Assembly: GCF_038404985.1 (NCBI RefSeq)
Contig: NZ_JBBKBA010000002.1
Location: 186,001 to 250,000 of the forward strand
DNA length: 64,000 bases
Source of the DNA: Ferrovibrio sp. MS7
GTDB taxonomy: Bacteria > Pseudomonadota > Alphaproteobacteria > Ferrovibrionales > Ferrovibrionaceae
Direction: 5' to 3'
Both the position numbers and the translations under genes were made by a program. Position 1 is the first letter of the stretch, and each line of letters opens with the position of its first letter. Under the pieces are notes generated by a model. That model did no database searches and was not told the origin of the DNA. It saw nothing but the letters and a program-made list of their open reading frames with translations. Shown in pieces: positions 26,201 through 35,800 of the stretch.

Positions 26201-26974
26201 TCAGATAACTTGGGCGAGGAAACTGCGGGTGCGCTCATGGCGCGGATTGGAGAAGAAGTCCTCCGGCGCCGCCTCTTCCACGATGCGGCCCGCATCCATG
26301 AACACGACGCGGTTGGCCACTTGGCGCGCGAAACCCATCTCATGGGTGACGCAGAGCATGGTCATGCCGTCTTCCGCCATCTCGATCATGGTATCGAGCA
26401 CTTCCTTCACCATCTCCGGATCAAGCGCGGAGGTCGGTTCGTCGAACAGCATTACGCTGGGATTCATCGCCAGCGCGCGGGCGATGGCGACGCGCTGCTG
26501 CTGGCCGCCGGAAAGCTGGCCGGGATATTTGCCGGCCTGCTCCGGAATCCGCACCCGCTCGAGATAGCGCATCGCCAGATCGGCGGCCTCGCGCCGCGTC
26601 ATGCCGCGCACCTTGATCGGCGCCAGCATGCAATTCTCCAGCACGCTGAGATGCGGGAACAGGTTGAAGCTCTGGAACACCATGCCGACATCGCGGCGGA
26701 TTTCATCGACGTTGCGGCTATCCTGGTTCAGTTCGATACCACCGACGGCAATACGCCCCTTCTGATGCTCTTCCAGCCGGTTGATGCAGCGGATCAGCGT
26801 CGACTTACCAGAGCCGGACGGCCCGCAGATGACGATGCGTTCGCCGCGCTGTACCTGCAGGTCCACATCATGCAGCACCTGATAATCGCCATACCATTTG
26901 CACACCTCGGCCATTTCCACGGCCAAGGGTGCCGCCCCGCTCCCCCCCTGCTGCACTACTGCCTGCTGCATCAT
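26201..26974 (-). CDS. aapP: Amino-acid ABC transporter ATPase (AapP-like)
   Basis: A roughly 257-residue ABC ATPase of the polar amino acid family. Walker A is GPSGSGKST, the Q-loop is [13 protein letters not shown], the signature is LSGGQQQR, Walker B is [16 protein letters not shown] and the H-loop is VTHEMGFA. It should energise the AapJ/Q/M transporter encoded about 2 kb downstream across the ThDP gene. A GTG (26980) and two ATGs (26974, 26971) compete as starts and none has a clear Shine-Dalgarno sequence. It follows the RidA gene within about 10 bases, so translation may be coupled. Confidence 0.88.
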   Translation of the reverse strand: MMQQAVVQQGGSGAAPLAVEMAEVCKWYGDYQVLHDVDLQVQRGERIVICGPSGSGKSTLIRCINRLEEHQKGRIAVGGIELNQDSRNVDEIRRDVGMVFQSFNLFPHLSVLENCMLAPIKVRGMTRREAADLAMRYLERVRIPEQAGKYPGQLSGGQQQRVAIARALAMNPSVMLFDEPTSALDPEMVKEVLDTMIEMAEDGMTMLCVTHEMGFARQVANRVVFMDAGRIVEEAAPEDFFSNPRHERTRSFLAQVI

Positions 26975-26983
26975 CTGCACGGC

Positions 26984-27331
26984 TTAGCGCAGCGCGATCA
27001 CGGCGATTTCCACCTTCGCCGTGGCCGAAACCAGTTTTGCTTCCACGGTGGCACGGGCCGGCGTGTGGCCCTGCGGCACCCAGGCATCCCAGGCGCGGTT
27101 CATCTCGGGAAATTCCGCGATATCCGCCAGCCACACCGTGGCACTGAGGATCTTGGTCTTGTCGCTGCCTGCGGCGGCCAGCGAAGCATCCAGTTGCGCC
27201 AGGATTTCCACGGTCTGACCGTAGGCATCCTTGGTCTTGTCGGTAGCCACTTCGCCGCAGGTGAAAACCAGGCTGTCGGTGTGGGTGGCCTTGCTCATGC
27301 GCGGCCCGGCGCCGATACGAGTGATGGTCAT
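26984..27331 (-). CDS. RidA family enamine/imine deaminase
   Basis: A 115-residue protein of the RidA/YjgF/Rid family, whose members hydrolyse reactive enamines and imines released by PLP enzymes. Visible landmarks are VFTCGEVATDKTKDAYGQTVEILAQLD, VWLADIAEFPEMNRAWDAW and GHTPARATVEAKL with the conserved Arg. ATG 27331 follows GGAGG at five bases. In this regulon it may protect against enamine intermediates from the amino-acid substrate, or hydrolyse a pathway imine directly. It lies between an SDR gene and the transporter ATPase. Confidence 0.88.
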   Translation of the reverse strand: MTITRIGAGPRMSKATHTDSLVFTCGEVATDKTKDAYGQTVEILAQLDASLAAAGSDKTKILSATVWLADIAEFPEMNRAWDAWVPQGHTPARATVEAKLVSATAKVEIAVIALR

Positions 27332-27344
27332 AGCGGCCTCCGCT

Positions 27345-28139
27345 TCAGCTCTTGGCGCCCGGCAGCGCATCCACCGGCACGGTATAATTCAGCGGCATGC
27401 GGCCGCCATCGATGTAGAGCACCTGGCCGGTGACATAGGAGGCATCGTCGCTGGCGAGGAAGGAAACCACGCTCGCCACTTCCTCAGGCTCGCCACAGCG
27501 GCCCATCGGCGTGCGCGACAGGATGCGGCGATAGGATTCCTCGTTCGAGAGCACGCCATTGCGCGTCAAGTCGGTGAGAATGGTGCCGGGACCGACGGCA
27601 TTCACGCGCACATTCTGCTTCGCCAACGCCACCGCGAAGATGCGACTCATCTGGTTGATGCCGGCCTTGGAAATGCCGTAGGGCACATTGGTCGGGATGG
27701 TGAGGATGGCCTGCATCGACGACATGTTGACGATGGAGCCGCCGCCCTGCGCTGCCATGATGCGGGCGGCTTCCTGGGTGCCGTAGAAGGTGCCGTTGAG
27801 GTTCACGCCCAGCACGTGGCTGTATTCCTCATCGGTGAGGTCCAGCACCGACTTCGACACCGTGATGCCGGCATTATTGACCATGATGTCGAGCCGGCCA
27901 CCCTTGGCCACGGCAGCGGCAACCACGGCGGCAACATCGGCGCGCTTCGATACATCGCAGGCCATGCCGAAAGCGGTCTTGCCTTCCGGGTCCAGCTTCG
28001 CCGCCGCTTCCATCACCTTGTCGGCCTTGAGATCGGCCAGCCACACCGTGGCGCCTTCCTGATGCAGCCGTTCGGCGCAGGCAAAACCGATACCCTGCGC
28101 GGCACCGGTGACGATGGCTATCTTATTGGCGTGCTTCAT
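27345..28139 (-). CDS. Short-chain dehydrogenase/reductase (3-oxoacyl reductase-like)
   Basis: A 264-residue classical SDR with all expected motifs: TGAAQGIGFACAERL cofactor loop, NNAGITVSKSVLD, catalytic Ser in NMSSMQ, YGISK (YxxxK), and the C-terminal YIDGGRMPLNYTVP. It could oxidise the hydroxyacyl intermediate of the pathway or reduce a keto group. It is the first gene of a unit SDR > RidA > ATPase > ThDP enzyme. Its promoter carries copy 3 of the shared operator arrangement. Confidence 0.9.
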   Translation of the reverse strand: MKHANKIAIVTGAAQGIGFACAERLHQEGATVWLADLKADKVMEAAAKLDPEGKTAFGMACDVSKRADVAAVVAAAVAKGGRLDIMVNNAGITVSKSVLDLTDEEYSHVLGVNLNGTFYGTQEAARIMAAQGGGSIVNMSSMQAILTIPTNVPYGISKAGINQMSRIFAVALAKQNVRVNAVGPGTILTDLTRNGVLSNEESYRRILSRTPMGRCGEPEEVASVVSFLASDDASYVTGQVLYIDGGRMPLNYTVPVDALPGAKS

Positions 28140-28197
28140 TCCTGCTGTCTCCCCAATGGTGCCGACAATGGCCAGCGCCCGAATATGACCAGGGATT

Positions 28198-28260
28198 CAG
28201 ATACATGTTTGGATATTAAAGGTCAATATAAGATTTAATGTATTAAAATACGATACGAAT
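28198..28260 (-). promoter_or_regulatory. Promoter with operator motif for the SDR-RidA-aapP-ThDP operon (copy 3)
   Basis: On the minus strand the operator-like ATTCGTATCGTATT (28247-28260) lies 20 bases before -35 TTGACC (28221-28226), with -10 TATCTG (28198-28203) after 17 bp. Geometry is identical to the aapJ promoter. The leader to ATG 28139 is about 50 bases. The remaining 107 bases up to the next gene at 28368 hold nothing I can identify. Confidence 0.6.
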
Positions 28261-28367
28261 ACGCACAGGCTTCCAGGGCCCACATTCCCTGCCCCACCGC
28301 TGCCTAAAACCTAACTTTTTGAGTGGGATCGCGCCGCCGAACTGGCCACGCTACCGACGGAGCCGGC

Positions 28368-28982
28368 TCAGAACGAGCCTGGCTTGATGCGGAAGATATC
28401 CGGGTTCTTCGGATTCTCGGTGTAGGTAAGCACCACGACCGGAAGATCCTGCTTGCCCTTGTCGTCGGTGCGACCGATGGAATAGCGCAGCAACGTCATG
28501 CGGCCCTTCTCATCCAGGCCACGGAAGCCGACCTGGGTGCCGTCCTGCAGCGTGCCTTCCAGCATCACGCTGTCCTTCACATAGCCCTGCTGCGTGAAAT
28601 AAGCCTGCAAAGCCGCCGCGATGTTGCGCAGGCGGGTATTTTCCTGGTCGTTGGCCTGTTTGCCGATCCAGGCGATGCTCACCTGCATCAGCTTCTGGCT
28701 GGTAAAGCCAAAGGTGTAGGACACCCGCCCCGGCCCGGTGCCCGGCACCAGATCATCGGCATTCAGCGACAATACCTTGGTCTTTTCGAGCTGGTTGGTT
28801 TCCACCGTGATGGCGGCAGCGGCCTTGCCAAAATCGGCGGTCGCGGCCTTGCGCACCGCCGCCTCGTCCATGCCGAACTTGGCGCTGCGGAAGCCTTCAA
28901 CGCTGGCTTTGTCCTGGGCTTGCGCCGGCAATATACCGAGACCCGCAATCAGAACGAAAACCGAGAAGATGTGCTTGAGCAT
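28368..28982 (-). CDS. Secreted hypothetical protein downstream of SapC
   Basis: A 204-residue protein I do not recognise. A signal peptide (MLKHIFSVFVLIAGLGILPA, cleavage AQA-QD) predicts a periplasmic or exported protein. The mature part is mixed alpha/beta with FRSAKFGMDEAAVRKAATADFG near the start, a pattern seen in small periplasmic domains. No catalytic motif is apparent. ATG 28982 has GAGG seven bases upstream. It is the last gene of the two-partner secretion operon (tpsB, tpsA, sapC, this gene) with 21 bases to SapC, so a role in surface assembly is possible but unproven. Confidence 0.65.
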   Translation of the reverse strand: MLKHIFSVFVLIAGLGILPAQAQDKASVEGFRSAKFGMDEAAVRKAATADFGKAAAAITVETNQLEKTKVLSLNADDLVPGTGPGRVSYTFGFTSQKLMQVSIAWIGKQANDQENTRLRNIAAALQAYFTQQGYVKDSVMLEGTLQDGTQVGFRGLDEKGRMTLLRYSIGRTDDKGKQDLPVVVLTYTENPKNPDIFRIKPGSF

Positions 28983-29003
28983 GACGATACCTCGCAAGCC
29001 GGC

Positions 29004-29792
29004 TTAGACGGCCTTCGGCACGGAGCGATCCACCAGAGCGCCCCAATTGCCTACGGAAATGAAATGGCAATAAACTAGGTGCAGCCAGCCGCGCTGGCGC
29101 CACTGCAGGAAGGTTTCATCCGGCAGGGCATTGAAGCGGGCTTCGTCGATCACCTGGAAGCCCGAGAGGCTGAGGCGTTCGCCATCCGCCAGGGTGACAT
29201 CGGCGCGGTTATCGACCAGCAGATTGGCTTCATGCAGCGCGGTGGTGAATTCCGCCGTGAAACGGAAATGCGCCTGGTACTCGCGGCAGAAATCCAGCGC
29301 CGCACGAGTGAATTCGGTCGGCTCGCCATTCTCGAACAGGCGGTTGCCAATGCCAGTACCAACACCCGGGGCCGCCAGGTCTATGCACAGCGTGTATTCC
29401 GTACGCTCGTCATTTTCCAGAAAGATGAACGGATAGCGCCGCACATAGGCCGGAATGTAGCTGCCTTCGCTCCAGCGACCGTTGGCATCGACGAATAGGT
29501 TCTCGCCCGAGCGCAAGCCGAGCAAGGCGACCATCTGCGGCGCCGCCCCCTCGCTGAACAGGATCGGATAGAATTTACAGGCCAGCGGCAATTCGCTCGC
29601 CACCAGCGGCAACGAATTGGTGATACTGGCAAAACGGTAATCGCCAGTACCTGCCATGGTCAGCTCGGCATCACGGTCGGCAATAAGCGGGCTCGGCTGC
29701 TTATAGAAAAGCGGCAGCGCCGCCGCGGGGGCGGCACTGTCGGTGGCTGCTGGGGTGTTCAACGCGGAACCTCTTTTCGACTTACGCGGCAT
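29004..29792 (-). CDS. SapC family protein
   Basis: A 262-residue protein of the SapC family, named after a Campylobacter S-layer secretion gene but with no settled biochemical function. The family core is clear: KFYPILFSEG, PQMVALLGLRSGENLFVDANGRW and IPAYVRRYPFIFLE. No signal peptide or membrane helix is visible, so it is probably cytoplasmic. It starts 17 bases after the stop of the 4510-residue exoprotein, in the same direction. The neighbourhood suggests a link with surface-protein export or modification. Family membership is confident, role is not. Confidence 0.82.
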   Translation of the reverse strand: MPRKSKRGSALNTPAATDSAAPAAALPLFYKQPSPLIADRDAELTMAGTGDYRFASITNSLPLVASELPLACKFYPILFSEGAAPQMVALLGLRSGENLFVDANGRWSEGSYIPAYVRRYPFIFLENDERTEYTLCIDLAAPGVGTGIGNRLFENGEPTEFTRAALDFCREYQAHFRFTAEFTTALHEANLLVDNRADVTLADGERLSLSGFQVIDEARFNALPDETFLQWRQRGWLHLVYCHFISVGNWGALVDRSVPKAV

Positions 29793-29809
29793 GGCAGCAG
29801 TATAGCAGT

Positions 29810-32800
29810 TTACTGCGCTGCTGCACCCTGCTGCTGCTGCTGCTGCTGCTGTTGCTGCTGTTGCTGCTCGGAGTTCGGCTGGCCAGGCTGGCTACCGCCA
29901 GTTGCACCACCGGTGCCACCGCCAGTACCGCCGCCCGTGCCGCCACCAGTACCGGCACCGCCGCTGCCGGTCGCGCCACCAGTGCTGCCCACCGGGCTGC
30001 CGCTGGAAGATGGTACGATGGCACCCGGATTTGTGCCGCCACTCTGCGAAGAGCCGCCGGTGCCCAGCGGAGAACCGCTGGTAGTCGGCGTGACGGTGCC
30101 AGGATTGATACCACCACCTTGCGGTGCGGAAGGCGTAACCGTGAAGGTTGGGGCCGGTGAGACGTTCAGCACGGTCGGTGCGGTGAAGGCCAAGAGTGCG
30201 TTCGGATTCAGACCACCAGCATCCACTGTGCGGGTGAACAGGGCACCGGCCTGCGGCGAGGTCGGGATGGTGGTCGGAGGCGGCACCACGCTCTGCGGGA
30301 TGGTGACCTGATTTTCAATCGGACCCCAGCGCATATCGTTGATGTAATACGGCGGCCCCTTCAGCGGTCCGACGATGTAAGCGGCCGTGGCGTCGGAACG
30401 GTCAGCCACGGTGCCGTACATGTCGATGCTGCTGGCCTGGTCGGACTTCAGCGTCTTGACCACGATCTTCTTGGTCGGCTGCAGGCCGGTCTGATCGGTA
30501 TCCTTGCTACCGATCTTGATATAGCCACCGCTGGAACTGATCGTCAGGTCGGTCTCACTGCCCGAAAGGCCGGCCATCACGATGTTGCCACCCGCTTTGA
30601 TCTTGACCTCGCCGGCGGCCAGCGTCGGCGTGATACCGCTGATCGCCTGCGGTTCGCCAGTGGTGCTGGTGAGAACACCCACGGTGATCGCACCGCCGGC
30701 ATTGATATCGGCCGGCAGCAATAGCGTGGTACCGCCGGTGAAGGTCAAATTGCCGGTGGTCTTGATCGTTGCCGTGTTATCAAAGCTGATGCTGCCATTG
30801 CTGCCAGCATTGATCGTCAGCGTACCCAGGGCATTGCTGGCACCCAGGGCGTGGCTGAAGGTATGCGCGACATCGCCAAGATTAAGCGTCAAGTTGCTGT
30901 GGCTGGTGCTATCCACCGTGCTGCCAAAGGTGATCTTGCCAGTGTTGGTGGTCAGAGAATGGTTGCCGGTGAGATTGGTCGCGCCGGTATAAGTCTGATT
31001 CCCGGAGGTGACGATGGTGCCACCAGCCAGCACAGTGGTGCCGCTGACCGAAACCGATGTCAGCGGGCCAGAGGTGGGAGCCGGTGCCTGTTGGCCCTGG
31101 AAGTTATTCGGCGCTGAACCTGCGCCGATATCGCCGGTGAAGACGGCATTGCCGACGACACTCAACGTCCTGTTGCCGCCAGCAATACCACCCTGGAACG
31201 TGACAGTCGTGCCGGTGAAGGTAGCATTCTGGTTCAGCGTGACCAAGCCCGTGTAGGTCTGGGTGCCGGTGGTATTGATCGTGCCGTTGTACAGCCTCGT
31301 TGTGCCACTGACCGTGAGGGTGCCCAGGTTTGAGTCGACACTCAGTTTGTCGTTCAGCGCCAGGTTGCCGGCAATCGCCAGGTTAGCGACGCCCTGCACA
31401 CCCTTTTCCAAAGTAATGGTGGTGCCGGTAAGCGTGGTGTTGGCGCCCAGGAAAGCAATCTCGTTGTATGTATGACTGCCAGTGGCATCCACCGAGCCGC
31501 CATTGATCGCCAGCGTACCATCCTCATCGGTGTTGATCGACGCCACCTTGACTGTGCTTGCAAAGCTGGTGGCACCTGAGGAGTTGATCTGCAGATTGCC
31601 AAGCCGGGTGGTGTTGCCCACCGCGCCCACGAACTTGACGTTGCCGGCGCCGCTTTCGATGCTTAGGGCGTTGCCGCCATCGAGCGTGGAGTCGAAAGTC
31701 AACGCGCCGCCATTCGTGAAGATGGTGGTATCTCCCATCAGCTTGGTGGCACCCTTGAAATCGATAGCCCCTCCGATCGAGGTGTAGCTGCCAGTGATCT
31801 CGGTGGCGCCGGTGTAGCTCTGCGCTCCTTCTGTCTCAACGCCAACCAGACTAATCGTACCAGCAGTGATGCTCAGGATGCCGAGATTGAAAGCCGTGTT
31901 GCCGAAGCTGACCTTGCCGCTGCCAGCGGTGAAGGTGGCGTCATTGGTACGACCATCGAACTGCCCGGTGACCTGAATATCGCCGTTTGCTGCACTGGTA
32001 TCGAAAGTGCCTTTGTTTTCCGAATACAGACCCCCGGTGATCTGAATCGATTTAGCGGTAAGGTTGCCCTGGGTAAAGGTATCGCCCTTATAGCTCTGGG
32101 CACCCGTGGTGCTGATCGTCGAAAGCGTGATGCCATTGCCTTCGATGGTCACGCCAGACTTGGCAGTATTGGTCCCATTGCTGGTATAGCCATTGTTCAG
32201 CGCCACAGCGCCGGTAGATTTCAGCGACAAATTGCCACTGTTACCGGCGGTGATCTTGCTGCCATCCACCGTCAAAGTGCCGTTGGCAGTGACATAAATA
32301 TCGCCATCGCTGGTAATCAGCGTGCCGGTGGTGCCAGTGCCGCTGAAGCCAAGATGGATATCGCCGGCGCCAGTGACCTTGGCGGCGAAGTTGGCAAAGC
32401 TGGTGGTGAACGGATTGGCCGAGCTGCCGATGCTGGAGAAGCTGGTGATATCCAGCGTGTTGCCGGTCATCGACGGCGAAGTGCCCATCAACACCGATCC
32501 GGCCTCGGCGATCAACTTGATCGTACCGGTGCCGCCAGCATTCAGCGTTTCAACAGTGACATCACCGGTAGTCGCCTTGATCGTCGCCGTCTTGTTTGTA
32601 CCGCCAACGCTAACGTTGCTGGCAGTTATGCCAGTGCTGCTGGTGACGCTTATATCGCCGTTGGTGGTGGAGAACTTGCCGGTGGCGAGGTTACCAGTGT
32701 TGCTGACAATCAGGCCACCGGTACCGGTGAGGCTGGCATCCAGGCTGGCGGTGGTGGTCTTGAGTGTGGTGTCGCCACCGGCCGAACCGCTGCTGAACTT

Positions 32801-35800
32801 CACCGTGTCGCCCGAGAGGGTGAATTCGCGGTCTGCGCCGCCACTCTTCACCACATCGGTGGTAGCGCTGATCACCAGCGCGCCGGTGGTCGAAATCGCC
32901 GCATTCGGCAGCGTGAGCGTGCCGCCCGAAACCAGCGCCAGGTTCGGGATCGAGGTATCGACCGCATGGGTCAGGGTCAGGTTGCCGGTGGCCGCGATAT
33001 AGGCGCTGCCGCCACTGCCCAGGCTGAGGATGCCACCGTTCAGCGACAAATTGCCGGTATTGGCAATGTTGATCACACTGCTGGCGCCAGTGGCGGAGAG
33101 CGTGTTGATGCTGGAAACGTTGATTTTCACCGGGCTGCCGGTGCCGGCGGCAAAATTGGTGAGCGTGCCGATACCGCTGGCCGAAGTCAGCTTCAGGGTA
33201 TGGCCGGTGATGTGATCGCTGCTGCCGGTAGAAAGAATCTTGCCGGCCGAGTTGATCTCGATCACGCCCGATGTGGTATCGGCAGAAACGCTGGTGAGCG
33301 TGATATCGCCGCTGCTGCCAACCAGCTTGACGCTGCCGACATCCGCCTTGAGCAAAGTGACCTTGGTGGCAGCCGCCGTCGTGATATCGGCATCGCCACC
33401 GCGTGCCCGCGCCGAAAGCGTGATTTCGCTGGTGCCGTTGTCGTCTATGAAAATGCCCGGGCCTGACGTATTGGAATTAGCCGTAAGCGATGCGGTGGTG
33501 GTCTGCATCCGCGCGGTGCTGGTGCCGACGCCGCCATCGCCTGTCAGACTGACCGAACCGCCGACAATGCGGGTATTTGTGAGGCCATCGTCCAGGATCT
33601 TGCCGCCGCTGGTCGAGGCCGTAATCGCGACAGAGCCAGTGCCGGCATTGAGATCGCCGAGAATCAGCGTATTGGCGCCACCCGTCATGGTGATGGCACT
33701 GCCGGAAATCTTGCTGGCGAGCAAGGTGAACGGGCCGGTGCCGGTGGTGATGGTAACGGCACCAGTACCCGCGGCCACCGAGGCCAGAGTCGTAGCACCC
33801 GTCACCTGGGCATAAATCGCGTTGTTGTTGGCCGACAGCGACACCGACTTGCCGGCTACGGCGAACGGTGTGCCCGAGGAACCGATGCCCGAGCCGGCGG
33901 TGATGCCGATCTTGCTAGCGGCAATCGACGTGCTGCCCGTTAGTTGGGTGATCGTGGTGCCGGCAATAAGATTTGCGGCGCCATAATTCGCACCAGCGGT
34001 GACTTCGCCGACAGACAGGGTGGTGCCAGCCTTCACCGTGATATCGTTGCCGATGGCATCGCCGGTTACGGTGGCGCTGGTCAGCTTCAGGCTGCCGCTG
34101 CCAGTGACATTGATCGGGCCGTTAGCGGAAGTGGCCGTGAGGCCGCCGGAGAGATTGCCTGAGATATTGAGGTAGGTACCGCCAGATCCGGTTGTGGTGG
34201 TGCTCAGCGTGCCGGCACCGGAAACGGAAATATCCATAGCATCGAAAGCCGAACCGATACCGGTGGCGGATTCGAGCGTAATACTTCCGCTGCTGAGCGT
34301 CAGTAAGCCGCCATAATTGATGGCGCCAGCGGTGGCCTTCAGCGTCAGCGCCTTGGTGGAACCATAGGACAACGAGTTGATGGTCAGATCGCCGGTATTG
34401 GCCGTAACGCTCAGATCGCCTGAACTGCTGAGCGTTGCGCTCAGCGCACCATCATTCTTGACATAGACATTGGTTCCGGTGGCGTTGAGGCTAGAGACAT
34501 TCAGGCCCAGTGCCGTGCCAGACGAGCCGATATCGGCATTGGTCACGGAATTGGTTGAGAGCTTCAGGTTGCCAGCGGTAATCTTGTTAGTGCCAGTGCC
34601 GGTGATGGTGGCAGCGGTTGTGCTGACACCCTGCCGCGCCTGCAACGTGACATCGCCACTGCCGACGCTGATCTTATCGACAATAATATTTCCGCGCGAC
34701 AGATAGGTGAAATTCAGGCCGGTGGTATCCGTCACATTGGTAAAGGTCGTGGCGGTGCCGTTGTCGGCAGCAGACCAGGTCAGATTGCTGGCCTCGATGG
34801 TGAGAGCGCCGTTGCTGTTGGACGTGCCGGTGCTCGGTGCACGGTCGATCGAAAGATCGGTAAGATCCCCAGTCGACGTGACGTAGATATCCTTGCTGCT
34901 GTTCAGGGTCAGCTTGGTCGCGGTGGTCTTGACCTTGGTGGTGCTGCTGGTCGATTCACCAATCGATCCATCCCTGCTGATCAGGGTCAGCGCGGCAGCG
35001 TCGATGCTGCTGCTGGTGGTCGACTTGATGGCGCCATTGATTGCCGTAAGGCTCACCGACTTTCCGTTAGCCGTGATCGCGCCGGCAATCGTCATATTCC
35101 TCGAGCTGCCCGAAGAGCCGCTCTGCAGCACGATATCCCCGGCCGCAGTCATCGACGACACGGTGAGGCCATAGCTTTCGGTGATATAGATACCGCCGCC
35201 ATTGGCGGTGGCGCTCAAGGTTGTGGTGCCGCCACTGTTGGCCTGGAGCGACAAAACCTTGTTCTGCTCGCCAATTGAACCCGAAGCAGTGAGGGTCAGC
35301 GTGCCAGCGCCATAGATGCTGCCACCGCCATTGAGGATAGAGCCATTGGCTGCTTCCAAAGTAGTGGTTGCGCCATTCAGCGACAAATTCCCGCTACCAA
35401 TTACCAGATCACCATCGCTGACCTTGTACTGACTGGTACCGCCGACCGTGGTGGTCAGAACGGTCCGCTGCTTCATATCGACATAGGCGCCGTTATTGGC
35501 GGTAACCGACAAATTGGAAGCAGTGACGTCAATCAGGCCGCCACCGGTGCCGGAAGTCTGACCAATAGCACCAGAAGCTGAGACAAGCGCCACATCGCCA
35601 GCAAGGATGCTTGAGGTACCGTCCGTCTCCCTGATACCCGGAGCAGAGGTTAAACTAAGTCGATTGGCTTTGCCGAGATTGATCGTGCCGATCTCAATGA
35701 TGCGATCATTGACCAGTTCGAAATCCAGACCACTGGTGTCGCTGATAGTGGTGAACACCGTGCCGCCAGCATTTGTATGCGTAGCCTGCACCGACATGCC

